Below are positions 62,988 to 64,000 of a DNA stretch of 64,000 nucleotides, piece by piece. Made by a program: the position numbers and the translations under genes. Numbering within the stretch: the first letter of the stretch is position 1; every line of letters begins with the position of its first letter. Under the pieces are notes generated by a model. The model made no database searches and was not told the DNA's origin. It worked only from the letters and a program-made list of their open reading frames with translations. This stretch comes from an uncultured Christensenellaceae bacterium (GTDB lineage: Bacteria; Bacillota; Clostridia; Christensenellales; Borkfalkiaceae), in assembly GCA_910587825.1 (NCBI GenBank), contig CAJUNJ010000007.1, forward strand, positions 10,764 through 74,763, read 5' to 3'.

Positions 62988-64000
62988 AATACTCCGCCCT
63001 CCAATACAGATTCAAAACCTATATCATTACTTTTATCATATTTTGAGCCTCCCGGCAAGTAATCACACTTAAATTTATATTTTACAGTAGCTTTATCATC
63101 ATAAATTGTAATTTTATCAATTACGTTAATAAGCATTGTCTTCTTTTCTGCATTTTCTTGAATATTAAAACGTTCAACCCAATTATCTAAATCAGCATAC
63201 AATGTTTTGCGCTCAGCTAAATACGCCGATAAGTCTTTTAACCTATCTTCAATTGCACCTTGTTTTTTAGAGATTTCAGACAATTCTTTCTCTTTAGAAC
63301 TAATCAAATTAGAAAGCATTGTTTGTGACCATTGACTTTCACCCATAATAACTTTGCATACTTCTTCTGATAATTTTTTCAACTCTTTCTCTAATTGAAT
63401 CTTATCTCGCTCAAGTTGTTTAACTTGTAAGCACATAAGGGCTTCCTTTTCTTTTAAACTATCATCATTTGATTGTAAAAGCTTATCAAAGTCAGTTTTT
63501 AACATAAAATTTTTGACATCATGAATAACAGCCTCATCTAAATCATCGGCTTTTATTGGCAATTTATCACATTGACCGATTTTAGGAGTACGATAGGAAC
63601 TACAACGATAAATTGTTCTTTCGTATAAACTTTCTGTTCCGTCTGCTTTTTTGCGTACTGCTCTGTTTGTTTGACTGGTAAACTTTTTCCCACATTCACA
63701 CTCCAATAATCCTGTTAAAATTCTTGAACCACGAATCGTAGGTCTTTTACTATTTGGTATTTTAGTATTTCTTTTAATTAACTCTTGCACCTCATTAAAA
63801 TCATTTTCCGAAATAATTACTAAATGTTCCATTACGGGAGATACAGCTCTTATTTCATTATTCTTTTTTCCTAACTCATATATACCTATGTACAACTTGT
63901 TATGGAGTATATCCTGAATTTGGTTCCAAGACCACAATCCACCTGCTGAAGTTAAAATATTATTATCGTTAAGATATTTTGCTATTCCCTTAAACGCATA
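62939..64000 (-). CDS. Large serine recombinase, N-terminus beyond window
   Basis: The frame is open to base 64000. The visible 353 residues contain the end of the Recombinase domain (IAKYLNDNNILTSAGGLWSW, then ILHNKLYIGIYELG), a zinc ribbon (LLECECGKKFTS ... YRCSSYRTPKIGQCDKLPIK) and a long coiled coil (about 155-245), the typical C-terminus of an integrase of this class. The catalytic N-terminal domain is off-window. Its AT-rich codons differ from the neighbours. Its last codons and stop (62939-62941) overlap the rarA fragment, so the gene reads out across the insertion boundary. Confidence 0.93.
   Translation of the reverse strand, partial: YAFKGIAKYLNDNNILTSAGGLWSWNQIQDILHNKLYIGIYELGKKNNEIRAVSPVMEHLVIISENDFNEVQELIKRNTKIPNSKRPTIRGSRILTGLLECECGKKFTSQTNRAVRKKADGTESLYERTIYRCSSYRTPKIGQCDKLPIKADDLDEAVIHDVKNFMLKTDFDKLLQSNDDSLKEKEALMCLQVKQLERDKIQLEKELKKLSEEVCKVIMGESQWSQTMLSNLISSKEKELSEISKKQGAIEDRLKDLSAYLAERKTLYADLDNWVERFNIQENAEKKTMLINVIDKITIYDDKATVKYKFKCDYLPGGSKYDKSNDIGFESVLEGGVLCPARVQSTYQPSRGR
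62948..62983. other. Probable attachment-site junction (att) in rarA
   Basis: CCTGCTCG (62948-62955) and CGAGCAGG (62976-62983) are a perfect 8-bp inverted repeat around 20 nt containing GTACTCTGTAC. It lies exactly where recombinase-gene sequence changes to rarA sequence, as expected for an attL or attR of a large serine recombinase. The crossover dinucleotide cannot be fixed without the other end. Confidence 0.65.

Overview
The window looks like a chromosome segment of a low-to-mid GC, spore-forming, anaerobic Firmicute (class Clostridia). The reasons are rpoB-rpoC, tig-clpP-clpX-lon-engB, an Rnf complex with ApbE, CotF-type and PdaB-type sporulation proteins, RqcH/RqcP and a Clostridia-style GltX. 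Gene content resembles uncultured gut Clostridia such as Christensenellales; that placement is an inference, since no 16S gene is present.

Layout. 1-4.6 kb (minus): a membrane protein cut by the window edge, then an accessory block of two ECF-type sigma factors, a secreted C10/C39-like cysteine protease and an anti-sigma-like membrane protein. 4.8-11.1 kb (minus): protein quality-control operon tig-clpP-clpX-lon-engB. 11.3-15.4 kb (plus): rqcH and small membrane proteins. 15.4-16.8 kb (minus): M18 aminopeptidase. 17-23 kb (plus): Gx transporter-rnfCDGEAB, faced by nusG-II and apbE on the minus strand. 25-31.4 kb (minus): a small AT-rich membrane protein, an FMN-binding lipoprotein, a MacB-like ABC transporter, gltX and an XRE regulator. 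31.6-38.8 kb: degV, LMW-PTP/LOG, a zinc-ribbon protein, MATE plus cytidylate-kinase-like genes behind a structured leader, and DUF1622. 39.5-39.9 kb: tmRNA. 40-44.5 kb (plus): pfkB, PPTase, mtnN-luxS-ung, apgM. 44.5-49.4 kb: XRE regulator, CotF-like pair, an epimerase broken by an in-frame stop, EFR1 flavodoxin-ferredoxin, DUF368. 49.5-57.2 kb (minus): rpoC and rpoB. 57.5-60.3 kb (plus): rqcP-ispDF-radA. 60.3-64 kb (minus): SSB-like, PdaB-like, and a rarA interrupted by an element whose large serine recombinase runs off the window end.

How the genes work together. tmRNA, ClpXP, trigger factor, Lon, RqcH and RqcP form a translation-rescue and proteolysis set. Rnf, ApbE and the FMN-binding lipoprotein form an exported-flavin electron-transfer set. 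MtnN and LuxS detoxify S-adenosylhomocysteine and make the AI-2 precursor.

Main points for a second look: a recurrent promoter layout with the -10 hexamer 6-8 nt before an ATG and no Shine-Dalgarno (putative leaderless mRNAs at seven loci); the sigma/protease/membrane-protein block; the rarA-integrated serine-recombinase element with its att-like junction; a candidate leader RNA with terminator before the cytidylate-kinase-like gene; a duplicated tmRNA 3' tail; an acidic repeat tail on RpoB and a basic tail on trigger factor; and a two-domain RnfG. All functions are read from sequence motifs; no database search was run.
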